From UBA1715 sp045599365 (GTDB lineage: Bacteria > Bacteroidota > Bacteroidia > Bacteroidales > UBA1715), in the NCBI GenBank assembly GCA_045599365.1, contig JAZRVS010000185.1, positions 48,556-112,555 of the forward strand: 64,000 nt of DNA, in the 5' to 3' direction. Below are positions 18,567-27,846 of this stretch, piece after piece. A model generated the notes under the pieces. The model was not told where the DNA came from. It worked only from the letters and a program-made list of their open reading frames with translations, and did no database searches. Every line of letters starts with the position of its first letter. Position 1 is the stretch's first letter. Position numbers and translations under genes: made by a program.

Positions 18567-19334
18567 ATGGAAAAAAGTAACTCATATATATTTGTATATT
18601 CATTAGTATTAGTCGTTCTTATTGCGACGTTACTATCTGTGGCTGCTTTCTCTTTGAAACCTGCTCAACAAGCAAATATCAAAATTGAGAAGATGCAAAA
18701 CATCTTGAATGCAGTCAAAATCGAAGCTGAAACAAGTGAGGCAGAAACAGTATTCAACGAAAAATTAAAAGACTTCTTTTTCGTGAAAAAAGGTACTGCT
18801 GAGGTTGCAACAGCAGAATCTATCAAACAAACTGATATGTTCAATTTGCAAAACGATGGCGAAAATTTGCCAGTGTACGAAGTTGAAGGCGAAAATGATA
18901 CATATTTCGTTATTCCTTTGAATGGCGCTGGTTTGTGGGGCCCAATTTGGGGTTATATTTCAATCGCAAAATCAGACTGCAGTACAGTATTAGGAACTGT
19001 GTTCGATCACGCAAGTGAAACAGCTGGTTTGGGTGCTGAAATTGTAAAACCAAAATTCCGCGATAGATTTGAAGGTAAACACATCTTTAAAGATGGTGAA
19101 TTTACATCAGTAAAAGTAATGAAGGGTGGAGCTACAAACGATTACAACGAAATTGATGCTATTTCGGGTTCAACAAAAACTTGTGATGGCGTTACAAATA
19201 TGTTGAATGATTGTTTGAGTGGTTATGCAACATATTTCTTGTCAGTTGTTGGTGGCGCTGTTGCTCAAGAACCAGTTGCTGATACTGTTGCAAATCCTGT
19301 TGCAGATACTCTTAATGTTGAATCTTTAAATTAG
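18567..19334 (+). CDS. nqrC: NqrC, FMN-binding subunit
   Basis: 255 residues: one N-terminal membrane helix, then an FMN-binding domain with ETAGLGAEI and AISGSTKT, where SGxT provides the flavinylated Thr. The last ~30 residues (after FLSVVGGAV) form an acidic, low-complexity tail with a repeated P-VADT element. Its periplasmic flavin takes electrons onward from NqrB in the known complex. Confidence 0.96.
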   Translation: MEKSNSYIFVYSLVLVVLIATLLSVAAFSLKPAQQANIKIEKMQNILNAVKIEAETSEAETVFNEKLKDFFFVKKGTAEVATAESIKQTDMFNLQNDGENLPVYEVEGENDTYFVIPLNGAGLWGPIWGYISIAKSDCSTVLGTVFDHASETAGLGAEIVKPKFRDRFEGKHIFKDGEFTSVKVMKGGATNDYNEIDAISGSTKTCDGVTNMLNDCLSGYATYFLSVVGGAVAQEPVADTVANPVADTLNVESLN

Positions 19335-19341
19335 TAAAACA

Positions 19342-19998
19342 ATGGCTGAAGAAAAAGAATCTTTGTTTTCTAAAAACAATATAAAATTATTGACTGGACC
19401 ACTGAGTTCGTCAAACCCTATCACAGTGCAAGTGTTGGGTATTTGTTCAGCATTGGCTGTAACTGCAAAAGTTGAATCTGCTATCGTTATGGGTTTGGCT
19501 GTAACAATAGTTGTAGGTGTTGCAAATATGGTGATTTCAATGATGAGAAATACGATTCCTAATCGTATCCGTATCATCGTTCAATTGTTGGTTGCTGCAA
19601 CATTGGTAATCTTGGTTGACCAAATATTGAAAGCGTTCTCTTACGGTGTAAGTAAACAACTTTCTGTATATGTTGGTTTAATTATTACAAACTGTATCTT
19701 AATGGGACGTATGGAAGCATTTGGTTTGGGTAATAAACCTTGGCCTTCATTCCTTGATGGTATTGGTAATGGCTTGGGATATGGTATGATATTGGTGATT
19801 ATTGCAGTTGCTCGTGAACTTTTTGGAGCAGGGACAATCACATTGCCAATCGCTGGCGAAATCCAAATTCTACCACAAGGATTCTATGAATGTGGTTATG
19901 AGAACAACGGTTTCTTCTTGATGCCTCCAATGGCATTGATTATCGTTGCTATTATTATTTGGGTTCAACGTTCACGTAATAAAGATTTAATTAAGTAA
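19342..19998 (+). CDS. nqrD: NqrD, membrane subunit
   Basis: 218 residues, six hydrophobic helices, with conserved NPITVQVLGICSALAV and NCILMGRMEAFG. NqrD and NqrE are homologous and inverted, together holding an intramembrane iron-sulfur site through paired cysteines (CSAL and NCI here). It starts 7 bp after nqrC. Confidence 0.97.
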   Translation: MAEEKESLFSKNNIKLLTGPLSSSNPITVQVLGICSALAVTAKVESAIVMGLAVTIVVGVANMVISMMRNTIPNRIRIIVQLLVAATLVILVDQILKAFSYGVSKQLSVYVGLIITNCILMGRMEAFGLGNKPWPSFLDGIGNGLGYGMILVIIAVARELFGAGTITLPIAGEIQILPQGFYECGYENNGFFLMPPMALIIVAIIIWVQRSRNKDLIK

Positions 19999-20019
19999 GG
20001 ACTTTAAAAGATTACGATT

Positions 20020-20634
20020 ATGGATTTGTTAAACTTATTCGTTAAATCAATTTTTATAGATAACATGGTGTTCGCATTCTTCTTGGGAATGTGTTCATTC
20101 ATTGCTGTATCTAAAAATGTGGGAACAGCTGCTGGTTTAGGATTGGCAGTAACATTCGTGCTTGCAATTACAGTTCCAATTGATTACATGTTGGACAAAT
20201 ATGTATTGCAACCAGGAGCACTTTCATGGATGGGTGAAGGTTTTGCAGATGTTGACTTGAGTTTCTTGAGTTTCATCATCTTTATCGCTGTCATTGCTTC
20301 TTTCGTACAATTAGTCGAAATGGTTGTGGAAAAATTCGCTCCAGCATTGTATTCTTCTCTTGGTATTTTCTTGCCTTTGATTGCTGTAAACTGCGCTATT
20401 CTTGGTGGATCGTTGTTTATGCAACAAAGAGGGTACGAAACTCTTGGTGAAGCAACTGTGTTTGGTTTGGGTTCTGGTATTGGTTGGTTCTTGGCAATTG
20501 TTGGTATTGCAGCAATTAACGAAAAAATCAAATACTCTCACGTGCCTGCCGCATTGAAAGGTGTTGGAATCACATTCATTGTAACTGGTTTGATGGGTGT
20601 TGCATTTATGAGTTTTATGGGTATTAAATTATAA
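20020..20634 (+). CDS. nqrE: NqrE, membrane subunit
   Basis: 204 residues with six helices; VFAFFLGMCSFIAVSK and VNCAILGGSLF are the NqrE signature and supply the partner cysteines to NqrD. Spacing of 21 bp to nqrD and 15 bp to nqrF fits one transcript. Confidence 0.97.
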   Translation: MDLLNLFVKSIFIDNMVFAFFLGMCSFIAVSKNVGTAAGLGLAVTFVLAITVPIDYMLDKYVLQPGALSWMGEGFADVDLSFLSFIIFIAVIASFVQLVEMVVEKFAPALYSSLGIFLPLIAVNCAILGGSLFMQQRGYETLGEATVFGLGSGIGWFLAIVGIAAINEKIKYSHVPAALKGVGITFIVTGLMGVAFMSFMGIKL

Positions 20635-20649
20635 TAAAAATAGACTGAT

Positions 20650-21939
20650 ATGATTTTTGGTGATGCATCGGCAGGTTTAATAATTGGGGCAAGTGTTATT
20701 GTCTTCCTGCTAATAATTATATTGTTGGTCGCTTTACTTTTGTTAGCAAAAGCAAAGTTGTTGCCATCGGGAAAAGTTAATTTGTTCATCAACGATAAAG
20801 AACCTATGGAAGTAAATCCAGGTAGTTCTTTGTTGAGTACATTGCAAGGTCAAAATATCCTTCTTCCATCTGCTTGTGGTGGCGGTGGTGCATGTGGTAT
20901 GTGTCGTTTGCGCGTAACTGAAGGTGGTGGAGATATTCTTCCTACAGAAAAAGGGTTCTTCTCTCGTAAAGAACAAAATGATAACTGGCGTTTGGCTTGC
21001 CAAGTAAAAGTTAAGAATGATCTTCATATTAAGATTCCAGAATCGGTACTAGGTATTAAGGAATGGGAATGCGAAGTTATTTCCAATAAGAATGTGGCTT
21101 CTTTCATTAAGGAATTCAAAGTTAAGTTGCCAGCTGGCGAACACATGGATTTCTTGCCAGGTTCTTATGCACAAATCAAAATTCCTGCTTACGATCTTAA
21201 TTACGCCGATTTTGATAGAAGTTTGATAGGTGATTTATATGTTCCAACATGGGAAAAATTCGGGTTATTCGGTCTAAAACAAAAGAATACAGAACCAACG
21301 GTTCGTGCATATTCAATGGCTAACTATCCTGACGAAGGAGATATCATTACGCTGACAGTTCGTATTGCTACACCTCCATTCAAACCAAAAGATCAAGGTC
21401 TAGGCTTTATGGACGTTCCTTGTGGTATTGCTTCTACCTATATTTTCTCACTTAAACCAGGTGATAAAGTAATTATGAGTGGACCTTATGGTGATTTCCA
21501 CCCAGTATTTGATAGCAAACGCGAAATGATTTGGGTTGGTGGTGGAGCTGGTATGGCTCCTCTTCGTGCTCAAATTATGCACATGCTAAAAACACTTCAC
21601 ACTCGTGACCGTGAAATGCATTATTTCTATGGAGCACGTGCTATTGACGAGGTATTTTTTATGGAAGACTTCTTGGAATTGGAAAAAGAATATCCAAATT
21701 TCCATTTCCACTTGGCACTTGACCGTCCAGATCCAAAGGCAGATTCTCTTGGCGTTAAATACACTCCAGGTTTCATTGCGCCTGTAATGGGTGATACGTA
21801 TTTGAAACAACACGAGGCACCAGAAGATATTGAATACTACTTGTGTGGTCCTCCAATGATGGCTAAAACCGTTCTTGACTTGTTAGATAGTCTTGGCGTT
21901 GATAGCAATATGATTCGTTTCGATAACTTCGGCGGATAA
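20650..21939 (+). CDS. nqrF: NqrF, NADH-oxidising subunit with [2Fe-2S] and FAD
   Basis: 429 residues. One N-terminal helix, a plant-type ferredoxin domain (SACGGGGACGMCRLRV with a distal LACQVKV cysteine), an FAD site (RAYSMANYP), and an NAD-binding domain (WVGGGAGMAPLRA, YFYGAR, YYLCGPPMM). It is the entry point of electrons from NADH. Last gene of the operon, followed by a strong terminator. Confidence 0.98.
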   Translation: MIFGDASAGLIIGASVIVFLLIIILLVALLLLAKAKLLPSGKVNLFINDKEPMEVNPGSSLLSTLQGQNILLPSACGGGGACGMCRLRVTEGGGDILPTEKGFFSRKEQNDNWRLACQVKVKNDLHIKIPESVLGIKEWECEVISNKNVASFIKEFKVKLPAGEHMDFLPGSYAQIKIPAYDLNYADFDRSLIGDLYVPTWEKFGLFGLKQKNTEPTVRAYSMANYPDEGDIITLTVRIATPPFKPKDQGLGFMDVPCGIASTYIFSLKPGDKVIMSGPYGDFHPVFDSKREMIWVGGGAGMAPLRAQIMHMLKTLHTRDREMHYFYGARAIDEVFFMEDFLELEKEYPNFHFHLALDRPDPKADSLGVKYTPGFIAPVMGDTYLKQHEAPEDIEYYLCGPPMMAKTVLDLLDSLGVDSNMIRFDNFGG

Positions 21940-21963
21940 TAAACATCAACATTTAGAATATGT

Positions 21964-21994
21964 AGAGACGGAGAATACTCCGTCTCTTTTTTTT
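21964..21994 (+). terminator. Rho-independent terminator of the nqr operon
   Basis: Perfect 10-bp stem AGAGACGGAG / CTCCGTCTCT with an AATA loop and a run of seven T, 24 bp after the nqrF stop. Confidence 0.93.
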
Positions 21995-22032
21995 GTCCCC
22001 CGTATTTTTCTTTTCTGGCGGAGAACTTCTAT

Positions 22033-22147
22033 AGAACAATATACAATTTGGCAGCACAATCATTTATAATCAACTATCAGTAGTTAGTATTCAGTTTGAT
22101 TTCCAAAATGGTAATTGATTACACAAAGAGATTCATCTAACAACTAT
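22033..22147 (+). repeat. Copy 3 of the dispersed intergenic repeat
   Basis: ACAATATACAATTTGGCAGC, a core GATTTCCAAAATGGTAA and ATTACACAAAGAGATTCATC in the family order. Confidence 0.8.
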
Positions 22148-22222
22148 ATGTGTAAGTAATCTTGTGTATTTATTAATTTATTGAAAATCAATCTAATGTA
22201 TTTGTTGCGTGATTTCAATAAT

Positions 22223-22311
22223 GGGCGCTAACTCAAAAAAAAACATAGTTAGCGCCCAAAATAGATTTCCAATAATGGGCGCTAACTCAAAAAAAAACAT
22301 AGTTAGCGCCC
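22223..22311. repeat. Two tandem copies of a 35-bp hairpin before an ATPase gene
   Basis: GGGCGCTAACT and AGTTAGCGCCC, 11-bp perfect arms around an A-rich 13-base loop, occur at 22223-22257 and again at 22277-22311 with identical arms and loop. A unit of 54 bp, including the preceding AATAAT, is duplicated head to tail. The second copy ends 50 bp before the start codon of the ATPase gene, with a -7-like TATATTTG (22333-22340) between. No copy is seen after the gene. Confidence 0.9.
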
Positions 22312-22361
22312 GTTATTGTTTTAGAATTTCTGTATATTTGCAGCTGTAATATATTGATGTT

Positions 22362-23771
22362 ATGGAAGATAATAAGATTGTTGGTCGTCGTCGCGAGTGT
22401 TCTATTTTATCTCGTTTGCTGAAATCTACCGAGTCTGAGTTCATCGTTGTGTATGGTCGTCGCCGAGTAGGAAAGACTTTTTTCATAAATCGCTATTTTA
22501 ATGACGATTTTGCTTTTAAGTTGACTGGGCTTGCTGAAAAGAATAAAGAAATGCAGTTGCAAAATTTTGCAGATGCTTTGATTCGTTTTACAAAAACACA
22601 ATTTTCAGTTCCAAAAACATGGTTCGAGGCTTTTAATCAGCTGCGGAATATGTTAGAGAATAAAAAGTCCGACAAAAAGAAGGTCGTTTTTATTGACGAA
22701 TTGTCGTTTATGGATACTCCTCGTAGTGGGCTGATTACAGCATTAGAACATTTTTGGAATGATTGGGCTAGTTCTCGTAATGACATTGTCCTTATTATTT
22801 GCTGTTCTGCAACATCGTGGATATCTAATAAAATTTTGAAAAACCATGGCGGTTTGCACAATCGTGTTACTTGTCGGTTATATATAAAACCTTTTACCTT
22901 GGCTGAAACGAAGGAGTATATTAGACATAAGGGTCTTCAAATGGAAGAGAAAGAAATTGCTGAATGCTATATGATTATGGGTGGTATTCCGTATTATCTC
23001 AAACATTTACAAAAAGGTAAGAGTCTTGCTCAAAATATTGATTCAATTTTCTTTAGACGTAAGGAAGGCCTTGATGGTGAGTTTGAAAATTTATATGCAT
23101 CGTTGTTCAAAAATTCAGAGAATTATGTAAAGGTAATAGAAGCATTGAGCAGTAAAAATAAAGGTCTAACCCGAAAGGAATTGTTGGAAAAAACGAATTT
23201 GATAGATAATGGACATTTTGCTCAAATTCTTTCTGACTTAGACGATTGCGATTTTATTCGTAAATATAGAGGATATGGAAAAAATGAACGACAAAGCCTT
23301 TACCAGTTAACGGATTTTTATTCTTTTTTCTATTTTAAATACATAAAAAAATATAAGTCGGCGGATAAAGATTTTTGGATACACCAAATAAATACTCCTT
23401 CTTATAATGCGTGGGCTGGATATGCGTTTGAACAATTATGTCTGTATCATCATTCTCGAATAGAAAATACATTGGGAATTTCGGGAATTCAAACGGAAAT
23501 TTTTGCTTGGAATGGACAACATGCTCAAATAGACCTTGTTATAAAACGTGCTGATAAGGTCATTAATGTATGCGAAATAAAGTTTTGTGAATCAGAATTT
23601 GTAATTACAAAAAAATATCGTGACGAAATAGTAAACAAAATAAATGCTTTTCGTAGAGAGAATAAAATTCGGTGGGCAATTCATTTGGTTATGATTACCG
23701 CTAATGGACTATACCCAACAGAATATACTTCATTGGTACAAAACGAGGTGTTTTTGTCTGATTTATTTTAA
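22362..23771 (+). CDS. Archaeal-type AAA ATPase with PD-(D/E)xK domain (ATPase_2/DUF234-like)
   Basis: 469 residues. Start MEDNKIVGRRRECSILSRLL is typical of the family; Walker A is GRRRVGKTFF and Walker B VVFIDELSF. A helical and winged-helix region follows (KGLTRKELLEKTNL), and the C-terminus has an intact PD-(D/E)xK-like pattern, AQIDLVIKR...NVCEIKF, suggesting a nuclease. The family is common and poorly understood. Like the ATPase at 9.5-10.7 kb it is preceded by strong palindromes, an unexpected parallel. Confidence 0.85.
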   Translation: MEDNKIVGRRRECSILSRLLKSTESEFIVVYGRRRVGKTFFINRYFNDDFAFKLTGLAEKNKEMQLQNFADALIRFTKTQFSVPKTWFEAFNQLRNMLENKKSDKKKVVFIDELSFMDTPRSGLITALEHFWNDWASSRNDIVLIICCSATSWISNKILKNHGGLHNRVTCRLYIKPFTLAETKEYIRHKGLQMEEKEIAECYMIMGGIPYYLKHLQKGKSLAQNIDSIFFRRKEGLDGEFENLYASLFKNSENYVKVIEALSSKNKGLTRKELLEKTNLIDNGHFAQILSDLDDCDFIRKYRGYGKNERQSLYQLTDFYSFFYFKYIKKYKSADKDFWIHQINTPSYNAWAGYAFEQLCLYHHSRIENTLGISGIQTEIFAWNGQHAQIDLVIKRADKVINVCEIKFCESEFVITKKYRDEIVNKINAFRRENKIRWAIHLVMITANGLYPTEYTSLVQNEVFLSDLF

Positions 23772-23772
23772 G

Positions 23773-23896
23773 AAAACAATATACAATTTGGCAACAAAAT
23801 CACTTGTAATCAGGTGTCAGTAGTCAGTTTATTTCCATAATGGTAAATTGATTACACAAAGAGTTTCGTCTAACAACTGATAACTGACAACTAAAT
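23773..23896 (+). repeat. Copy 4 of the dispersed intergenic repeat
   Basis: AACAATATACAATTTGGCAAC through TTTCCATAATGGTAA to CAACTGATAACTGACAAC; starts one or two bases after the ATPase stop codon. Confidence 0.82.
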
Positions 23897-23903
23897 ATCC
23901 TCC

Positions 23904-23933
23904 TTGACATTTGGTATCATTTATGTATATTTG
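23904..23933 (+). promoter_or_regulatory. Promoter of the secreted endonuclease gene
   Basis: TTG at 23904-23906, 19 bases, then TATATTTG at 23926-23933: the best match in the window to the Bacteroidota -33/-7 consensus, 18 bp before the start codon. Confidence 0.75.
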
Positions 23934-23951
23934 ATAGAAAAATGAATAAAA

Positions 23952-24716
23952 ATGAAACGGGTTCTTATATTCTATCTTATGTTGTGTACGCTGTCATTGT
24001 GTGCGCAACAACGCTTTAATTTTAACTTATCGGATATAGCAAAGATTCAAGATAATCGCCCTTGTCAAGTAATTGTACACGAAGGTTATACTGTGGGCTA
24101 CAATACTCAATTATGTATTCCAAATTGGGTTGCATACGAGATTACTTCAAAGGAGGCACAAGGTCAAGTTCCTCGAAAAGGTCATGATTTTTTTACAACC
24201 GATCCTTTGGCACAAGGTACAGTTGTTTCGTATTACGATTATTCTGGTTCGGGTTACGATCGGGGACACATGGCTCCTGCTGGCGATATGAAATGGAGTG
24301 TGAAGGCTATGGAAGAAAGTTTTTATATGACAAATATGTGTCCTCAAAATGGTAATTTGAATGGTGGCGATTGGCGTATTTTGGAAGAAAAGATTCGTTC
24401 GTGGGCTTCGCAATATGGCAGTTTGTACGTTGTTTGTGGACCCATTGTGTCAGAAAATCATGCAACAATTGCCAATGGGAAAATTGCAGTTCCAGATGCT
24501 TTTTTTAAGGTTATTATTCGCAAAACAAAAGATGGCGCAGAGTCCATAGGATTTATTTATAAAAACGAAGCTGGTCATCATTCAATGTCATCGTATGCTA
24601 TGCCTGTTGATAGCGTGGAACGTGTTACCAATATTGATTTCTTTAATAAATTACCAAAGTCGTTGGAATCTTCTGTAGAAGCAAATTTCTCTTTACCAGC
24701 TTGGGGTTTAAAATGA
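23952..24716 (+). CDS. Secreted DNA/RNA non-specific endonuclease (NucA/NucB beta-beta-alpha-metal type)
   Basis: 254 residues with a signal peptide (MKRVLIFYLMLCTLSLCAQQ). The catalytic DRGHMAPAGD motif (His as general base) and the downstream metal ligand region (NMCPQNGNLNGGDW) are intact, as is the VVCGPI strand. It hydrolyses single- or double-stranded nucleic acid, here probably in the periplasm or outside the cell, for nutrient recovery or defence against DNA. Monocistronic, with repeat copies on both sides. Confidence 0.93.
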   Translation: MKRVLIFYLMLCTLSLCAQQRFNFNLSDIAKIQDNRPCQVIVHEGYTVGYNTQLCIPNWVAYEITSKEAQGQVPRKGHDFFTTDPLAQGTVVSYYDYSGSGYDRGHMAPAGDMKWSVKAMEESFYMTNMCPQNGNLNGGDWRILEEKIRSWASQYGSLYVVCGPIVSENHATIANGKIAVPDAFFKVIIRKTKDGAESIGFIYKNEAGHHSMSSYAMPVDSVERVTNIDFFNKLPKSLESSVEANFSLPAWGLK

Positions 24717-24726
24717 GTTGCTGTTT

Positions 24727-24839
24727 GTGAGTTGTCAGTTATTAGACGAATCTTTTTGTGCAATAGACTTACCTTTATGGAGGTCAAATTGACTACTGAA
24801 AACTGGTACATGGCTACAGCCAACTTGTATATTGTTTCC
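24727..24839 (-). repeat. Copy 5 of the dispersed intergenic repeat (inverted)
   Basis: Read on the minus strand: GGAAACAATATACAAGTTGG, a core GACCTCCATAAAGGTAAG, then TAATAACTGACAACTCAC. It is reversed relative to copies 2-4. Confidence 0.8.
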
Positions 24840-24882
24840 TTTTATTTTATCTTCAAATAGTGTTTCGTTGCCCTTTTTTATC

Positions 24883-24890
24883 TATTTTTG
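24883..24890 (+). promoter_or_regulatory. -7 element of cysS
   Basis: TATTTTTG matches TAnnTTTG, 27 bp before the cysS start. The nearest TTG (24868-24870) is too close for the usual spacing. Confidence 0.45.
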
Positions 24891-24917
24891 ACAAAAATTT
24901 TAAGTTTCTGATTGATT

Positions 24918-26399
24918 ATGCAAAATTTGCTCATTTACAATACTTTAACGCGACAAAAAGAATTGTTTAAACCATTGCATGCTCCACATGTTGGTATGTA
25001 TGTTTGTGGTCCAACGGTATATGGCGATGCTCATTTAGGTCATGCTCGCCCTGCAATTACGTTTGATGTCTTGTTTCGTTACTTGAATCATTTAGGCTAT
25101 AAGGTTCGTTATGTTCGCAATATTACCGATGTTGGTCACTTGGAACATGATGCCGATGAAGGTGAAGATAAAATTGCAAAAAAGGCTCGCTTGGAACAAA
25201 AAGAACCAATGGAGGTTGCGCAATATTATACGAACCGATTCCGTAATGCTATGGCAGCATTGAACGTATTGCCTCCAAGTATTGAACCTCAGGCTTCTGG
25301 ACATATTATTGAGCAAATCAATTTCGTGAAAAAAATTCTTGACGCGGGTTACGCTTACGAAAGTCAGGGTTCTATCTATTTCGATGTTCGTAAATACAAT
25401 AAAGATTTTCGTTATGGCAAACTTTCTAATCGAAATATTGAGGAACTTTTAGCTACAACGCGCGAACTCGATGGACAAGACGAAAAGCAGTGTTCGTTAG
25501 ATTTTGCTCTTTGGAAAAAAGCTCAGCCAGAGCATATAATGCGTTGGCCGTCTCCTTGGAGTGATGGCTTCCCTGGCTGGCACATGGAATGTTCGGCAAT
25601 GGGTACAAAATATCTGGGAGAAACATTTGATATTCATGGTGGTGGTATGGATTTGATTTTCCCTCACCACGAGTGTGAAATTGCACAGTCAACGGCTGCT
25701 CTTGGTCATGAGTCTGTCAAGTATTGGATTCATAACAATATGATTACCATTGCAGGCAAGAAGATGGGAAAATCGTATGGAAATTTTATCACTCTTGATG
25801 AATTTTTCAATGGCTCTCATAAAGATAACGAAGGAAATGAAATGCTTGCTCAAGCATATAGTCCAATGACAATTCGTTTTTTTATTTTGCAAGCACACTA
25901 TCGTAGTACGGTCGATTTTAGCAACGATGCTTTGCAAGCCGCAGAGAAAGGTTTTGCTCGTTTGGTAGAGGCATATAATCGTTTACAAAAAATCACTCCA
26001 AGTGCTACATCAACTGTCGATGTAACGGGTCTTGCAGAACGATGCGAAGAAGCAATGTGCGATGATTTGAATACTCCAATTGTGATTTCTCATTTGTTTG
26101 ATGCTACTAAAGCAATCAATCTAATAACAGATGGAAAAGCTACAATCACAAAAGAAGATTTAGACGAATTAAAACAGACATTTGATGTATTTGTAAAAGA
26201 TATTCTTGGTTTACGAGTTGAAGAATCTAATAATCAACAAGATAAAGCATATAAGGGCGCTATAGATTTGTTGTTAGACATTCGTAAACATGCAAAAGCG
26301 AATAAAGATTGGGCTACAAGCGATAAAATTCGCGATGAATTGGCAAAACTTGGTTTTTCAGTAAAAGATACAAAAGACGGATTTGAATGGAGTTTGTAG
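24918..26399 (+). CDS. cysS: Cysteine-tRNA ligase
   Basis: 493 residues from the ATG at 24918 (MQNLLIYNTLTRQKE); a TTG two codons earlier is a weaker choice. Class I motifs: HIGH-like DAHLGHARP and KMSKS-like KKMGKSYGNF. The zinc ligands are visible in MYVCGPTVYG, WHMECSAM and FPHHECEIAQ. It charges tRNA-Cys. It converges with sufB, the two stop codons lying only 2 bp apart with no terminator between. Confidence 0.97.
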   Translation: MQNLLIYNTLTRQKELFKPLHAPHVGMYVCGPTVYGDAHLGHARPAITFDVLFRYLNHLGYKVRYVRNITDVGHLEHDADEGEDKIAKKARLEQKEPMEVAQYYTNRFRNAMAALNVLPPSIEPQASGHIIEQINFVKKILDAGYAYESQGSIYFDVRKYNKDFRYGKLSNRNIEELLATTRELDGQDEKQCSLDFALWKKAQPEHIMRWPSPWSDGFPGWHMECSAMGTKYLGETFDIHGGGMDLIFPHHECEIAQSTAALGHESVKYWIHNNMITIAGKKMGKSYGNFITLDEFFNGSHKDNEGNEMLAQAYSPMTIRFFILQAHYRSTVDFSNDALQAAEKGFARLVEAYNRLQKITPSATSTVDVTGLAERCEEAMCDDLNTPIVISHLFDATKAINLITDGKATITKEDLDELKQTFDVFVKDILGLRVEESNNQQDKAYKGAIDLLLDIRKHAKANKDWATSDKIRDELAKLGFSVKDTKDGFEWSL

Positions 26400-26401
26400 G
26401 T

Positions 26402-27844
26402 TTATCCTACACTCCCTTCCATAGAAAGAGCTATCAATTTGTGAGCTTCTACGGCAAATTCCATAGGTAAATGGGTCAGCACTTCTTTTGCAAAACCATT
26501 TACAATTAGGCTCATTGCACTTTCTGTAGATATTCCTCGTTGGTTACAATAGAAAATTTGTTCGTCAGCAATTTTTGATGTCGTTGCTTCGTGTTCTACG
26601 GTTGCTGTATTGTTTTGAATATCTATCACAGGAAATGTGTGTGCTCCACATTTTGAGCCAATAAGGAGGGAATCACATTGCGAAAAATTGTGGGCATTTT
26701 CAGCGGATTTACTCATTTTTACTAAACCACGATATGAGTTATTGCTCTGACCAAGAGAAATACCTTTGGAGATAATGGTACTTTTGGTGTTTTTCCCAAT
26801 ATGTATCATTTTTGTTCCTGTGTCGGCTTGCTGATGATTACGGGTAACGGCAACAGAATAAAATTCTGACACAGAATTATCTCCTTTCAAGATGGTACTT
26901 GGGTATTTCCACGTAATAGCAGACCCAGTCTCTACTTGTGTCCACGAAATTTTTGAATTGTTTCCCTTGCAAAGTCCACGTTTTGTTACAAAATTGTAAA
27001 TACCACCATTCCCATCTTTGTCCCCAGCATACCAATTTTGTACTGTAGAGTATTTTATTTCGGAATTTTCGTGTGCAACCAATTCTACAACGGCAGCGTG
27101 AAGTTGATTTTCGTCACGCATTGGAGCGGTGCAGCCTTCAAGATAACTTACGTATGCATCATCGTCAGCAACTATTAGTGTACGCTCAAATTGTCCTGTT
27201 TTAGATGCATTAATACGAAAATATGTTGATAATTCCACTGGACAGCGAACGCCTTTCGGAATATAGACAAACGAACCATCACTAAAAACTGCGGCATTTA
27301 GGGCTGCATAGTAGTTGTCGGTATAAGGGACAACGGAACCTAAATATTTTTTTACTAATTCGGGATAGGTTTTTGCTGCTTCACTAAACGAACTGAAAAT
27401 GATACCTTTTGCATTTAATTGATCACGGAATTGTGTGTGTACTGACACACTATCAAAAACTGCATCTACAGCTACACCAGAAAGCATTTTTTGTTCTTCC
27501 AAGGGAATTCCCAATTTATTGAATGTATCAATAATTTCTGGATCAACTTCGTCAAGGGACTCGTATTTTGCTTTATTTTTGGGTTGTGCATAATAACTAA
27601 TTGCTTGGAAATCAGGCATGTCAAAGTGTAAATGCCCCCATGTTGGATGTTCAAGTGTAGTCCAATGTCTATATGCTTTTAAGCGAAATTCCAATAACCA
27701 ATCAGGTTCTTGTTTAACGGTTGAAATACGACGTATGATGTCTTCGTTTAAACCTGGCGGGAAAATGTCGGTTTCAACATTTGAAGTAAATCCATATTTA
27801 TATTCCTCGGATTCTAAATTGTCAAGGACGTCTTGGTCTGCCAT
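26402..27844 (-). CDS. sufB: Fe-S cluster assembly scaffold SufB
   Basis: 480 residues, starting MADQDVLDNLESEEYKYGF. Conserved SufB segments: VYIPKGVRCPVELSTYFRIN, YLEGCTAPM, IKYSTVQNWYAGD and QCDSLLIGSKCGAHTFP with the cysteine near the C-terminus. With SufC and SufD it assembles Fe-S clusters. Here sufC and sufD are not adjacent: the gene upstream is ftsE (gap 2 bp) and downstream is the convergent cysS. Confidence 0.95.
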   Translation of the reverse strand: MADQDVLDNLESEEYKYGFTSNVETDIFPPGLNEDIIRRISTVKQEPDWLLEFRLKAYRHWTTLEHPTWGHLHFDMPDFQAISYYAQPKNKAKYESLDEVDPEIIDTFNKLGIPLEEQKMLSGVAVDAVFDSVSVHTQFRDQLNAKGIIFSSFSEAAKTYPELVKKYLGSVVPYTDNYYAALNAAVFSDGSFVYIPKGVRCPVELSTYFRINASKTGQFERTLIVADDDAYVSYLEGCTAPMRDENQLHAAVVELVAHENSEIKYSTVQNWYAGDKDGNGGIYNFVTKRGLCKGNNSKISWTQVETGSAITWKYPSTILKGDNSVSEFYSVAVTRNHQQADTGTKMIHIGKNTKSTIISKGISLGQSNNSYRGLVKMSKSAENAHNFSQCDSLLIGSKCGAHTFPVIDIQNNTATVEHEATTSKIADEQIFYCNQRGISTESAMSLIVNGFAKEVLTHLPMEFAVEAHKLIALSMEGSVG

Positions 27845-27846
27845 TT

